From: Povalibacter uvarum
Lineage (GTDB): Bacteria > Pseudomonadota > Gammaproteobacteria > Steroidobacterales > Steroidobacteraceae
NCBI RefSeq assembly: GCF_014202975.1
Contig: NZ_JACHHZ010000002.1
Location: 186,001-250,000, forward strand
Reading direction: 5' to 3'
Length of the DNA stretch: 64,000 nt
Translations under genes and position numbers: made by a program
The notes under the pieces: model-generated
Databases searched by the model: none
What the model saw: only the letters and a program-made list of their open reading frames with translations
What the model was told of the DNA's origin: nothing
Part shown: positions 24,423-33,761 of the stretch, one piece after another
How positions within the stretch are numbered: the first letter of the stretch is position 1
How the letters are laid out: every line of letters starts with the position of its first letter

Positions 24423-26477
24423 CTATTCTTCGTCCACGGTCTTGTAAGCCTTCGCCAGCTCCTGCTGCTTGCGCGCCGGCACCGGATCGTAGTGACTCAG
24501 GTCCATCGTGAAGCTGCCCTCGCCGCCGGTGAGCGACTTGAGTCTCGACTGGTAATCGTTGATCTCCGCAAGCGGCACGAGCGCACTGATCCTCGTCTGC
24601 TGACCGCCTAACGCGCTGTTCCCGCTGATTCGTCCCCGGCGCGTCGCAAGATCCGCCGTGATGTCGCCCGTGCTCGCACTCGGCACCGTGATCTCGAGCC
24701 GCACGACAGGCTCGAGAATGATCGGACTGGCATCGCGAAACGCGTTCTGGAATGCGCGGCGACCGGCGGCGACAAAGGCCACCTCTTTCGAATCGACCGA
24801 GTGGTGCTTGCCGTCATAGACGATCACTCGCAGATCCTGCAATGGAAAGCCCGCGACGACGCCATCGTTCAGCGCCTGTCGAACACCCTTCTCGACCGCT
24901 GGAATGTATTGCCCCGGAATCGAACCTCCGACCACCTCATCGACGAACTCGAATCCCTGCCCTCGATCGAGCGGCTCGACACGCAAGAAGACTTCCCCGA
25001 ACTGGCCGGCGCCGCCCGTCTGCTTCTTGTGTCGATGATGCCCTTCGGCGGGACGGGTGATGGTCTCGCGATAGGGGATGCTCGGCGTATGAGTCTTGCA
25101 CTGCACGCCGTAGCGATCCTTCATGCGATCGAGCATCACGCGCAGATGCAGATCGCCCATGCCGTAGAGAACAGTTTCGTTCAGGCTCGCGTGATGCTCC
25201 ACGCGCACGCACGGATCTTCCGCGACGAGTCGATGCAGCGCGTCTGAAAGCTTCTGTTCTTCGCCGCGCCGTTCGGGCTCGATGGCCACGCCCGCCATCG
25301 CCGGCGGAAAGCTGATCGACTTGAGATGGAAATTGTCCTCGTCGTGCGAGTCGTGCAGCACCGCATCGAAATGCAGCTCGTCGATCTTCGACACGGCGCC
25401 GATATCGCCCGGCGTCATCTGCGGCACTTCGACATGATCCTTGCCCTGCAGGCGATACAGATGCGCGACTTTGAACGGCTTGCGCGAATCGCCGATGTAG
25501 AGCTGCGACCCGTTGCGGATCGTGCCCTGGTGCACGCGGAAGACTCCCATGCGACCGACGAAGGGATCGATGCAGACCTTGAACACGTGTGCGATCACAT
25601 GCTTCGCCGCATCGGGAGTGACCTGGACGCGTTCCGCTTCATCGCCGTCTCCCTTCAGGAAGGGCGGCGGATTCGCTTCGAACGGATTGGGCATCAGGCG
25701 CCCCACGATCTCGAGCAGTTCGGGAATGCCCGCGCCCGTCTCGGCGGACACGAAACACACCGGGATCAGATGGCCCTCGCGCAGGGCGCGCTCAAAAGGG
25801 TCGTGTAGCTGCTCCGGGGTGAGCTCCTCACCCTGCTCGAGATACAGCGCCATCAGCGCTTCGTCGACTTCGACGACCTGGTCGATGATCTGCGTATGCG
25901 CGGTCTCGACCGAAGAGAAATCCGCTTTGGCGGCGCCGGGCTTGAAGAAACAATCGACGACGCCGCGACCGTTGTCGCACGGCAGGTTGAGAGGCAGGCA
26001 TTCGCGACCGAACGTTTCGCGCAGATCGGCCAGCACGCGTTCCGACTGCGCGTCGCGGCTGTCGATCTTGTTGATGATGATGAGCCTGCACAGGTCGCGA
26101 TCGCGGGCGAAGTCCATCATCCGCTGCGTCATCGGCTCGATGCCGTTGACGGCGCTGACGACGATCGCCGCCGTTTCGACTGCTTCGAGGACGGTGAGCG
26201 CTCGACCGGCGAAGTCGGGATAGCCAGGGGTGTCGATCAGGTGAACGCGACGGCCGACGGCTTCGAAATTGACGATCGCCGCATCGAGCGAATGACCGAT
26301 CTGTCGTTCCTGCGGATCGAAATCGCAGACGAGGGAGCCGCGCTCCTGACTGCCGCGACCGCGGATGGCGCCGGACTGCGCAAGCAGACTCTCCGCGAGG
26401 AGGGTCTTGCCCGCCCCGGCCTGCCCGACCAGGGCAATGTTGCGAATGTCCGCGGTGGAGTACGCCATCGTTGCCAT
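24423..26477 (-). CDS. Elongation factor G-like GTPase (EF-G2 type)
   Basis: Translational GTPase of 684 residues related to EF-G. G1 AGAGKT (VGQAGAGKTLLAESLL), G3 DTPGYPDF and G4 NKID are present. Domain II follows, then the domain III-V region with HHRHKKQTGGAGQFGEV and GDLHLRVMLDRM. The G2 region and shorter length set it apart from canonical FusA, as in the EF-G-like proteins found as a second copy in many bacteria. These are not thought to replace EF-G in elongation; the exact role is unsettled. It is monocistronic here, with two possible Met starts near 26477. Confidence 0.9.
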   Translation of the reverse strand: MATMAYSTADIRNIALVGQAGAGKTLLAESLLAQSGAIRGRGSQERGSLVCDFDPQERQIGHSLDAAIVNFEAVGRRVHLIDTPGYPDFAGRALTVLEAVETAAIVVSAVNGIEPMTQRMMDFARDRDLCRLIIINKIDSRDAQSERVLADLRETFGRECLPLNLPCDNGRGVVDCFFKPGAAKADFSSVETAHTQIIDQVVEVDEALMALYLEQGEELTPEQLHDPFERALREGHLIPVCFVSAETGAGIPELLEIVGRLMPNPFEANPPPFLKGDGDEAERVQVTPDAAKHVIAHVFKVCIDPFVGRMGVFRVHQGTIRNGSQLYIGDSRKPFKVAHLYRLQGKDHVEVPQMTPGDIGAVSKIDELHFDAVLHDSHDEDNFHLKSISFPPAMAGVAIEPERRGEEQKLSDALHRLVAEDPCVRVEHHASLNETVLYGMGDLHLRVMLDRMKDRYGVQCKTHTPSIPYRETITRPAEGHHRHKKQTGGAGQFGEVFLRVEPLDRGQGFEFVDEVVGGSIPGQYIPAVEKGVRQALNDGVVAGFPLQDLRVIVYDGKHHSVDSKEVAFVAAGRRAFQNAFRDASPIILEPVVRLEITVPSASTGDITADLATRRGRISGNSALGGQQTRISALVPLAEINDYQSRLKSLTGGEGSFTMDLSHYDPVPARKQQELAKAYKTVDEE

Positions 26478-26535
26478 CCTCCCGTCATTCTCGCGTCATC
26501 CTCACGCCTGGGCAGGATACGCCTGCGGAAGTAGA

Positions 26536-26639
26536 TGGCGGATAGCGGATAGTGACTAGGCGCGACGCGCTCCAACCGCCGCCTCCATTGAGCCCGATCA
26601 CTACACCGCTTACCCTATCGGCCATCCGCTATCCGCCAT
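26536..26639. repeat. Inverted repeat of 7-bp GCGGATA units
   Basis: ATGGCGGATAGCGGAT at 26536-26551 is repeated as its exact reverse complement at 26624-26639, 72 bp apart. Each arm holds GCGGATA-type 7-bp units in tandem. It lies between the divergent EF-G-like and receiver genes and ends about 15 bp before the latter's ATG. Confidence 0.7.
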
Positions 26640-26654
26640 CCGCTTTCCGAGAAA

Positions 26655-28073
26655 ATGACAACCAAGCGCGCCCTGATCGTGGACGACTCCCGCTCCGCCC
26701 GCGTCATCCTGAGCCGGATGCTGGAAGCCTACGATCTGCAGGTCGATGCAGCCGAGTCGGCCGAGCAGGCCCTCGAATACCTGCGGCAGAACCGGCCCGA
26801 CGTGGTCTTCATGGACCACTTGATGCCCGGCATGGACGGCTTCCAGGCGATTCAGGCCATCAAGAGCAATCCCGACACGGCGACGATCCCGGTCATGATG
26901 TACACGTCCCAGGAGGGCGAGTTGTACGTGAGCCAGGCACGGGCGCTCGGAGCGGTGGGCGTGTTGCCCAAGACGGTCAAGCCCGGGGATGTGTCGCGAG
27001 TGCTGTATCAGCTCCATCTGCTGCCGGAGCGCCGCGAAGGTCGCAGCAATCTTTTCGAGTCCGAAGACAACGACGCCCCTCGCGCACCAGCACCTACGCC
27101 AGCGCCACAGCCGATGCCGGCACGAACACCCGCTGCCGCGCTCCGAACCGGGTCGCAGCCGGCCGTGCAGGTCGAGCGCGAGACGCGGACCCAGGTGGGC
27201 GAAGTCGAGACAGCCCTTCGCAATGCGATGGCACCGGCGCTGCGCGAGTACAACGCAGAACTGCGACGCTATATCGCGGCCAGCATGGAAGTCCTGACGC
27301 GAAAGATCGCGTCGGACAAACCTGCCGCGACGGATTCGGCAACGCCGGTTGCAGCACCAGAACGCGCACCGGAACCCGCTCCCGCACCGTCGCGCTGGCC
27401 CCTGCTGGCGGCCGTTGCAGCGGTAGCGCTGATTCCTACGATCGTTCTGTCAGTGCTTTACCTGGAAACGCTGCGCTCGACACGAGCGCTTACACAGTCC
27501 TACACGCGCCTCGCCGCGATCGCCGAAGAGCAGCAGGCGCAACTCACTGCACTCGCCGCAGCTCGCCCGACGACCGCGGAATTCGCGCAGGCTGTGACGA
27601 CCGCGATCACGAACGCAGCGGATCGCGAACTGGTGCCGTACGGCGAAACGCCGCTCGCAGGTGCCCGGCTCGAGCATCTGCGCACGCTGATCGAGAAGCT
27701 GCGCACCGATGGATTCAAAGGCAAGGTCGTTGCCTCGTCGTTTGCCGGCGAGTATTGCCTGACCGGCAATGGCATCGAAGGCTACTCGATCGCGGCCGAT
27801 GACCTGCCCGTCAAGCGTTGCGACCTGATCGGCAATCCGTTCGACGACAGCCTCACCTCCGCTCAGCGCCAGTCGCTGCCATTTGCGAACCTCGTGACGA
27901 GCATTCCGCAACAGACGGGCAACGCGCTCAGCGTGGAAGTCACGCATGGCGGCCGCACGCCAGCAGTTCCGTATCCCGAAGGCGACACACTGACGAAGAC
28001 CACGGCGGGCGAGTGGAACAGGATCGCCGCCCAGAACAATCGCGTGGAGTTCGTGGCGAGCGCCGCGCAGTAA
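26655..28073 (+). CDS. Receiver-domain protein with C-terminal membrane and sensor-like region
   Basis: A 472-residue protein. A CheY-like receiver (residues 4-122; DD at VDDSRSA, phospho-acceptor Asp in VVFMDHLMPGMDG, Lys in LPKTV) is followed by a Pro/Ala-rich linker and a helical segment. One transmembrane helix (LLAAVAAVALIPTIVLSVLYL, about 248-270) leads to an extracytoplasmic part. There a short coiled coil (TRLAAIAEEQQAQLTALAA) precedes an unrecognised domain with GEYCLTGNGIEGYSIA and two cysteines. Receiver domains are rarely N-terminal to a membrane span, so this may carry a phosphorylation signal outward or localise the receiver. No kinase is adjacent. Confidence 0.8.
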   Translation: MTTKRALIVDDSRSARVILSRMLEAYDLQVDAAESAEQALEYLRQNRPDVVFMDHLMPGMDGFQAIQAIKSNPDTATIPVMMYTSQEGELYVSQARALGAVGVLPKTVKPGDVSRVLYQLHLLPERREGRSNLFESEDNDAPRAPAPTPAPQPMPARTPAAALRTGSQPAVQVERETRTQVGEVETALRNAMAPALREYNAELRRYIAASMEVLTRKIASDKPAATDSATPVAAPERAPEPAPAPSRWPLLAAVAAVALIPTIVLSVLYLETLRSTRALTQSYTRLAAIAEEQQAQLTALAAARPTTAEFAQAVTTAITNAADRELVPYGETPLAGARLEHLRTLIEKLRTDGFKGKVVASSFAGEYCLTGNGIEGYSIAADDLPVKRCDLIGNPFDDSLTSAQRQSLPFANLVTSIPQQTGNALSVEVTHGGRTPAVPYPEGDTLTKTTAGEWNRIAAQNNRVEFVASAAQ

Positions 28074-28082
28074 CGCAACCTC

Positions 28083-29138
28083 ATGCCACCCTGGCTGCTC
28101 TACGGCGCAAACGGCTACACCGGCGAACTGATCGCACGTGAAGCGGTGCGGCGCGGCATGAAGCCGCTGCTCGCCGGCCGGTCGAAACAGAAAATCGAGA
28201 AGCTGGCCGCCGAACTCGGCTGCCCGAGTGCCGTCTTCGACCTCGAGGATCACACAGCGCTCGTCGGTGCACTGTCGAATGTCGCTGCGGTGCTGCACTG
28301 CGCGGGACCCTTCTCCGCCACCGCGCGCTCGATGATGCAGGGCTGCCTCGCCACGCATGTTCACTACTTCGATATCACCGGCGAGATCCCCGTGTTCGAG
28401 CTCGCCCACAGCGTGCACGAAAAAGCGCGGCGCTCGGGAATCCTCATGTGTCCAGGTGTCGGCTTCGACGTAGTGCCCACCGACTGCCTGGCTCTGGCAC
28501 TCAAGCAGGCGCTTCCCGACGCGACGCATCTTGCGCTCGGCTTCGACAGCAGATCCGGGCTGAGCAAGGGCACCGCGAAGACGACGGTCGAAATGGCTAC
28601 CGACGGAGCGAAGGTCCGTCGCGACGGCACCATCGTCAGCGTTCCCCTGGCCTCGCAGACGCGGCGTATCGATTTCGGGAACGGCGAAAGACTCGCGGTC
28701 GGAATTCCCTGGGGTGATGTGAGCACGGCGTATTACACGACCGGCATTCCGAACATCGAAGTCTTCACCGCATCGACGCCGAAGGCGATCGCCCAGATGC
28801 GCCGCACCAATCTGTTCCGGGGCGTGTTGCGCACAAGATTCGTGCAATGGCTCGCGAAGTACAGCATCGACCGACGCCTGCAGCCGCCCAATCAGGCGCA
28901 GCGCGACAGCAATCCGAGCTTCGTGTGGGGCGAGGCGCGCAATGCGGCGGGCAAGACGGTGGCCGCGCGCGTAGTGACCGCGAACGGCTACGCACTGACT
29001 ATTGCATCTTCGCTGGGTATCATCAGCCGGGTCCTGGAAACACAGCCCGCTCCTGGATTCATCACGCCCGGCCTGCTCATGGGCGCCGATTTCGTCACCT
29101 CGCTGCCGGGCTCATCGCAGATCCGACTCGACGCATGA
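28083..29138 (+). CDS. Saccharopine dehydrogenase-like NAD(P)-binding protein
   Basis: Protein of 351 residues with an N-terminal Rossmann motif (LLYGANGYTGELIAREAVRR), the saccharopine-dehydrogenase-family nucleotide-binding domain, and the conserved CPGVGFDVVPTDCLA segment. Members of this branch act as membrane-associated enoyl reductases or are uncharacterised; the substrate cannot be read from the sequence. The stop overlaps the start of the following hydrolase gene by 4 bp, which suggests linked roles, possibly in lipid metabolism. Confidence 0.82.
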   Translation: MPPWLLYGANGYTGELIAREAVRRGMKPLLAGRSKQKIEKLAAELGCPSAVFDLEDHTALVGALSNVAAVLHCAGPFSATARSMMQGCLATHVHYFDITGEIPVFELAHSVHEKARRSGILMCPGVGFDVVPTDCLALALKQALPDATHLALGFDSRSGLSKGTAKTTVEMATDGAKVRRDGTIVSVPLASQTRRIDFGNGERLAVGIPWGDVSTAYYTTGIPNIEVFTASTPKAIAQMRRTNLFRGVLRTRFVQWLAKYSIDRRLQPPNQAQRDSNPSFVWGEARNAAGKTVAARVVTANGYALTIASSLGIISRVLETQPAPGFITPGLLMGADFVTSLPGSSQIRLDA

Positions 29139-30166
29139 CCGATAGTCTCAGCGCTCCCCTGCCTACACCGACGACGCTCGACGATACACACGGCTTCAGC
29201 CCCCCGGCCTGGCTCGCGAACGCGCACCTGCAGTCGATTCTGCCGAGCCTGAAGCTCCGCCGTCCGCTGCTCGCGCGTCGCGCACGACATCTGCTCGCGT
29301 GCTCGAAGGATCAGATCCTCGATTGCGGCGACGGTGTGCGCCTCATGGGTCACTATTCGAGCCGTGCAGCGGCAGGTCACGCGCCGGCGAAGGATCTGGT
29401 GGTGCTTCTGCACGGATGGGAAGGCAGTGCCGATTCGCTGTACGTGCTTTCGCTCGGCAGCTACCTGTTCGATCGCGGCTGCGACATCTTCCGCCTGAAC
29501 TTCCGCGACCACGGTCCTACGCATCATCTCAACGAAGACATCTTTCATTCGTGCCGCCTGGACGAAGTCGTCGGCGCGATTCGTTCGCTGCAGCAGGAAC
29601 ACTCCGATCAGCGACTGTCGGTTGCCGGCTTTTCTCTGGGCGGGAACTTCGCGCTGCGCACTGCGACCCGTGCGCCGAAAGCGGGACTCAAACTGGAACG
29701 CGCCATCGGCATCTGCCCGGTGCTTCGGCCGCACAGCACGATGGAGATCCTCGAGAACGGCCCGTTCATCTATCAGCAGTACTTCATCGGCAAGTGGAAG
29801 CGCTCGCTGAAGCTCAAGCAGAAGCTCTTCCCGAAGCGCTTCGATTTCCGTTCCATCCTGTCGCAGTCGAACATCCGCACGATGACCGAGGTGATGGTGG
29901 AGCGTTACAGCGAGTTCGGGAGTCTCGATGCGTATCTGAACGGTTACGCGATCACCGGCGATGTGATGGCCTCGCTCGAGGTCCCGAGCCACATCCTGTT
30001 TGCGATGAACGACCCGATCATTCCCGCACGCGATCTCAAGGACCTGGCGCGAACGAAGCACCTGCACGTTCACGAGATCCCCGGTGGCGGTCATTGCGGA
30101 TTCATGGACCGATTGAATGCGGAGAGCTGGGCGGACCGGCAGGTGGCCAAGCTGATATGCGGGTGA
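29135..30166 (+). CDS. YheT-like alpha/beta hydrolase
   Basis: Hydrolase of 343 residues resembling E. coli YheT. N-terminal NAHLQSILPSL is the family hallmark. The oxyanion region LVVLLHGWEGS, the nucleophile elbow GFSLGGN, the acid in AMNDPIIPA and the catalytic His in GGGHCGFMD are present. YheT is an esterase of unknown physiological substrate. The ATG at 29135 gives the family length and overlaps the preceding stop; the longer open frame antisense to nothing upstream lacks homology. Confidence 0.9.
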   Translation: MTDSLSAPLPTPTTLDDTHGFSPPAWLANAHLQSILPSLKLRRPLLARRARHLLACSKDQILDCGDGVRLMGHYSSRAAAGHAPAKDLVVLLHGWEGSADSLYVLSLGSYLFDRGCDIFRLNFRDHGPTHHLNEDIFHSCRLDEVVGAIRSLQQEHSDQRLSVAGFSLGGNFALRTATRAPKAGLKLERAIGICPVLRPHSTMEILENGPFIYQQYFIGKWKRSLKLKQKLFPKRFDFRSILSQSNIRTMTEVMVERYSEFGSLDAYLNGYAITGDVMASLEVPSHILFAMNDPIIPARDLKDLARTKHLHVHEIPGGGHCGFMDRLNAESWADRQVAKLICG

Positions 30167-30187
30167 CGGGCAAACCGTCAGCTCACT

Positions 30188-30964
30188 TCATTCCCCCGCG
30201 GCCGGTCGCGTCTGCAAGCCCCGGAACTCCCGCAGCATCCGCCGCACTTCCATCGTCTGCACGAGTCGTGCGCCGCGCGAGGCGAGCTCCAGCGCCTGAC
30301 GATATGAATTCACATCGTAGATCGCCCATCGCCAGGGACCGCGCCACAAGCGGGCATTGTTCTGCGTCAGCAACTGGTGATCGCAGAACACGTAGTCCGG
30401 CGCCAGCGACTCGCATTTGAGCGCGGACAGCGTGCTGTAGTCGGGAAGGATCCAGCCGACGCGGTACGACGATACCTGCCGCAGGTGATGAACCGTTGCA
30501 AGGTCCGCGGAAATGAGCACGCACTGACGCACGACGGGTTTCAGTACCTCGGACACGCGGCGCACGACCGCTTCGTGTCCGAAGGCCCTCAGGCTGGCCC
30601 GCTTGAGCTGTACGAATGCTGTGGCGGCCGGATGCGATTCGAGCAAGCTGACTGCTTGCGCGAGCGTCGGAATCCCCACGTCAGTGAAGCGCTTCTGAAA
30701 GCGCGATTCCTCGTTGACCGAAACCTCGCCGAGTTCGTCGAGGCTCATCTCGAGCGCGTGACGATCGATGCCCGCCGTGCGCTTGAGATCGGAGTCATGC
30801 AGCAGGATCGGCTGACGATCCGCCGAGAGCTGCACGTCGAATGCTATATGTCGAATGCCCAGATCGAGCGCAGAACGCAACGCCGGCAGCGTGTTCTCGG
30901 GGTACTCCGCTGCGTTGCCGCGATGAGCGATCAGATCGGGAATACGTTGGAGGAGTGTCGACAT
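30188..30964 (-). CDS. Glycerophosphodiester phosphodiesterase-like protein with altered active site
   Basis: GDPD-family TIM-barrel protein of 258 residues. Catalytic His14-Arg15 (LIAHRGNAAEYPENTLPAL) and the second His (ILLHDSDLKRTAG) are kept. The metal-ligand pattern ExD before DVQLS reads AFD here, with Ala for Glu. The later ligand usually seen as ELK/EIK reads VQLKRAS, with Gln for Glu. Loss of two metal-binding Glu residues suggests a changed or lost diesterase activity. It is convergent with the hydrolase gene and stands alone. Confidence 0.82.
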   Translation of the reverse strand: MSTLLQRIPDLIAHRGNAAEYPENTLPALRSALDLGIRHIAFDVQLSADRQPILLHDSDLKRTAGIDRHALEMSLDELGEVSVNEESRFQKRFTDVGIPTLAQAVSLLESHPAATAFVQLKRASLRAFGHEAVVRRVSEVLKPVVRQCVLISADLATVHHLRQVSSYRVGWILPDYSTLSALKCESLAPDYVFCDHQLLTQNNARLWRGPWRWAIYDVNSYRQALELASRGARLVQTMEVRRMLREFRGLQTRPAAGE

Positions 30965-31125
30965 CCATGCCCACGGTCAACGGGACTTCGTCGCATCTTA
31001 ACCTTGAGCAGCAGTCCGTGGCGCGGACCCGAAGGGCGTGCGTATGCGTTCACCGACAGCTACGCATTTGCCGCAGCGTCTGGTATGTCCCGACCCGGGC
31101 TCACGTATAAGAACCACATACCCCT

Positions 31126-33645
31126 ATGAACATCGTGCATCTCGATCGCTCGGTCCGATGGTTGGTCGGCGTGATTCTCGTGGGGGTCCTGCAGGGATGT
31201 GGAGGAGGCGGCGGTTCTGATTCCGATCCGCCACCCCCGCCGCCGCCAGACACGGCAGCACCCAGTGTTCCCGGGAATGTGAGCGCGACGGCAGCGAGCA
31301 ACTCGCGTATCGATCTGAGCTGGACCGCATCGACCGACACCGGCGGCTCCGGCCTCAGCGGCTATCGAATCTATCGCGATAACTCGGCAACCGCGCTGGC
31401 GACAGTCACCGCGCCCGCGACGACTTATGCGAACACGGGACTGACGGCGAGTACTCAGTACAGTTACACCGTGCGAGCTTTCGACGTGGCGGGCAACGAA
31501 TCGGCGGCATCGACCGCAGCAAACGCAACGACGCAAGCCGATCCAGCGCCGGGCACGCCGGGGCTCGATACGCGGCCATCGAACACCACTTGCCGCGCAT
31601 GGGATCGCCCCGCTTCGGGCTCGATCCAGCTGCAATCGTTCAGCTCGCTGACCTTCAGCTCATCGATCGCCATGCTGCAGGCACCGAACGACAACACGAA
31701 CTGGTACGTCGTGGAGCAAGGCGGCACGATCAAGCGACTCAACACGTCGAACCTGAACAACTTCTCGACGTACGGAATGATCCCGGTGACTTCCGGCGGC
31801 GAGATGGGCCTGCTCGGCATGGCGTTCCATCCGGACTTCCCGACGGACAATCGAGTGTTCCTGTCGTACACGCTGCGAGTTGGAGGACAGCTCCTCTCCC
31901 GCATCTCTTCGTTCCCAAGCACGGCAACGGCGCTGGGCGCGACCGAAACGGTACTGCTGACGGTCAATCAGCCCGAGGACAATCACAACGGCGGCGACAT
32001 TCATTTCGGACCGGACGGCTATCTCTACATCGGCCTCGGTGATGGTGGTGGCGGCGGCGATCAGCACGGCTCGATCGGCAACGGCCAGCGGCTCACGACG
32101 ATGCTGGGCAAGATGCTGCGCATTGATGTCGACGGCAGCTCCCCTTACGCAATCCCCAGCGATAATCCTTTCGCGTCCGGCAGTCGCTGCCCGCCCGAAG
32201 GCCGCTCGAGCGGCAACTGTCCAGAGATCTACGCGTGGGGCTTCCGCAATCCATGGCGATGGAGCTTCGATCGCGGCAGCGGCGAACTGTGGGTCGCCGA
32301 TGTGGGACAGGGCCAATGGGAAGAAGTGAACACGGTGGGCCGCGGCGGGAACTACGGGTGGCGCTGTCGCGAAGGCGCCCATGACTACTCCGCCGGAACC
32401 ACGGGCTGTGATTCAGCGGCGCTGATCGATCCGGTGACTGAATACGATCACTCGCTCGGCACCGCCATCACGGGCGGCTACGTGTATCGCGGGCCGCAGA
32501 ACACGACGCTGAAGGGCCGCTATCTTTTCGGGGATTCGGGCTCGGGTCGCATCTGGGCGTGGCTGCCTGAACGCGCAACGCCGCAGGCACCGCGCGCGCC
32601 GACGCAACTCGCTGACACCAGTCTGAGCATCGTGTCGTTCGGCGAAGGTAACGACGGCGAGTTGTACGTGGTCAACTACAACTCGCTCCATCGCATCGTC
32701 TTCCAGGCACCCGCTGGCGGCGGCACGGTACCAACATCGTTGAGCGCGACAGGCTGCGTGAGCGCGTCCGATGCGAAACAGCCCGCAGCCGGGCTCATTC
32801 CCTACGCCATCAACGCGCCTTTCTGGTCCGACGGCGCGACCAAGAATCGCTGGATCGGTCTGCCGGACGGACAGAACATCACCGTTCAATCGAGCAATGA
32901 CTGGGACTTTCCGAACGGCACGGTCCTGATGAAGAATTTCACGGTGGGCACGCGCCTCATCGAGACGCGGCTCTTCATGCGCCATCCGAACGACAGCAGT
33001 TGGGGTGGTTACACGTACGCCTGGAACGACGCACAGACTGACGCGACACTCGTTACCGGCGGCACGACTCGCGACATCGGCAACGGCCAGCGCTGGATCT
33101 ATCCGAGCGAGGGCCAGTGCGTTCAATGCCACACGAATGCGGCGGGCGGCTCACTTGGCCTCGAGACCGCGCAACTCAATCGTGACTTCCTCTATCCGCA
33201 AACCGGACGCACCGCGAATGAGTTGTTCACGCTGAACCACATTCAGACGCTGACGCCCGCGATCACCGATCCGGGTGCCCAGCCGCGCATGCCGGATCCG
33301 GCCGATACGAGCGCGTCGTTGAACGATCGTGCACGAGCCTATCTGCATACGAACTGCTCGCAGTGTCATCGTCAGGGCGGACCGACGCCGAGCACGATGG
33401 ATCTTCGCTACACGACTCCACTCGCGCAGACGAATGCATGCAATGCGCCGCCTCAGGCCGGCGACATGGGCCTCGGCGCCTCCGCCCGGCTGATCGCCCC
33501 AGGGAATGCGACGAATTCGATCGTCGTGAATCGCGTCAACCGCCGCCGCGACGCGAACGCAATGCCGCCGGTGGGATCGGATCAGATCGACACAGCGGGA
33601 GTGGCGCTGCTGACGCAATGGATCAACGGAATGACGGGCTGTTGA
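31126..33645 (+). CDS. FN3 / glucose-sorbosone dehydrogenase / di-heme lipoprotein
   Basis: Large multidomain lipoprotein of 839 residues. The lipobox LQGC (Cys25) is followed by a Gly run and a Pro run, then a fibronectin type III domain (about 43-138). Next is a six-bladed glucose/sorbosone dehydrogenase propeller (about 165-530; LGMAFHPDF, NHNGGDIHFGPDGYLYIGLG, YAWGFRNPWRWSFD). The C-terminal 280 residues contain two c-type heme motifs, CVQCH at 665-669 and CSQCH at 744-748. A PQQ-type sugar oxidation passing electrons to its own hemes is plausible. The substrate is unknown. It stands alone, with TATAAG at 31108-31113 as a possible -10 box. Confidence 0.88.
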   Translation: MNIVHLDRSVRWLVGVILVGVLQGCGGGGGSDSDPPPPPPPDTAAPSVPGNVSATAASNSRIDLSWTASTDTGGSGLSGYRIYRDNSATALATVTAPATTYANTGLTASTQYSYTVRAFDVAGNESAASTAANATTQADPAPGTPGLDTRPSNTTCRAWDRPASGSIQLQSFSSLTFSSSIAMLQAPNDNTNWYVVEQGGTIKRLNTSNLNNFSTYGMIPVTSGGEMGLLGMAFHPDFPTDNRVFLSYTLRVGGQLLSRISSFPSTATALGATETVLLTVNQPEDNHNGGDIHFGPDGYLYIGLGDGGGGGDQHGSIGNGQRLTTMLGKMLRIDVDGSSPYAIPSDNPFASGSRCPPEGRSSGNCPEIYAWGFRNPWRWSFDRGSGELWVADVGQGQWEEVNTVGRGGNYGWRCREGAHDYSAGTTGCDSAALIDPVTEYDHSLGTAITGGYVYRGPQNTTLKGRYLFGDSGSGRIWAWLPERATPQAPRAPTQLADTSLSIVSFGEGNDGELYVVNYNSLHRIVFQAPAGGGTVPTSLSATGCVSASDAKQPAAGLIPYAINAPFWSDGATKNRWIGLPDGQNITVQSSNDWDFPNGTVLMKNFTVGTRLIETRLFMRHPNDSSWGGYTYAWNDAQTDATLVTGGTTRDIGNGQRWIYPSEGQCVQCHTNAAGGSLGLETAQLNRDFLYPQTGRTANELFTLNHIQTLTPAITDPGAQPRMPDPADTSASLNDRARAYLHTNCSQCHRQGGPTPSTMDLRYTTPLAQTNACNAPPQAGDMGLGASARLIAPGNATNSIVVNRVNRRRDANAMPPVGSDQIDTAGVALLTQWINGMTGC

Positions 33646-33665
33646 CAGTCGGTGGCACGACGACT

Positions 33666-33734
33666 GTCATCCCCGCGAAGGCGGGGATCCATCTGGTCCA
33701 ACGGCATGGATTCCCGCTTTCGCGGGAATGACGA
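33666..33734. repeat. Paired REP-like palindromes, copy 1
   Basis: Two adjacent hairpins in inverted orientation: GTCATCCCCGCGAAGGCGGG followed, after about 20 bp, by TTCCCGCTTTCGCGGGAATG. The whole is itself an inverted repeat bounded by GTCAT/ATGAC. Two related copies occur at 46406 and 50424. It sits in the gap between convergent genes. Confidence 0.85.
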
Positions 33735-33761
33735 CTGCGGTTCGCGGGGCCGACGAGTCGA

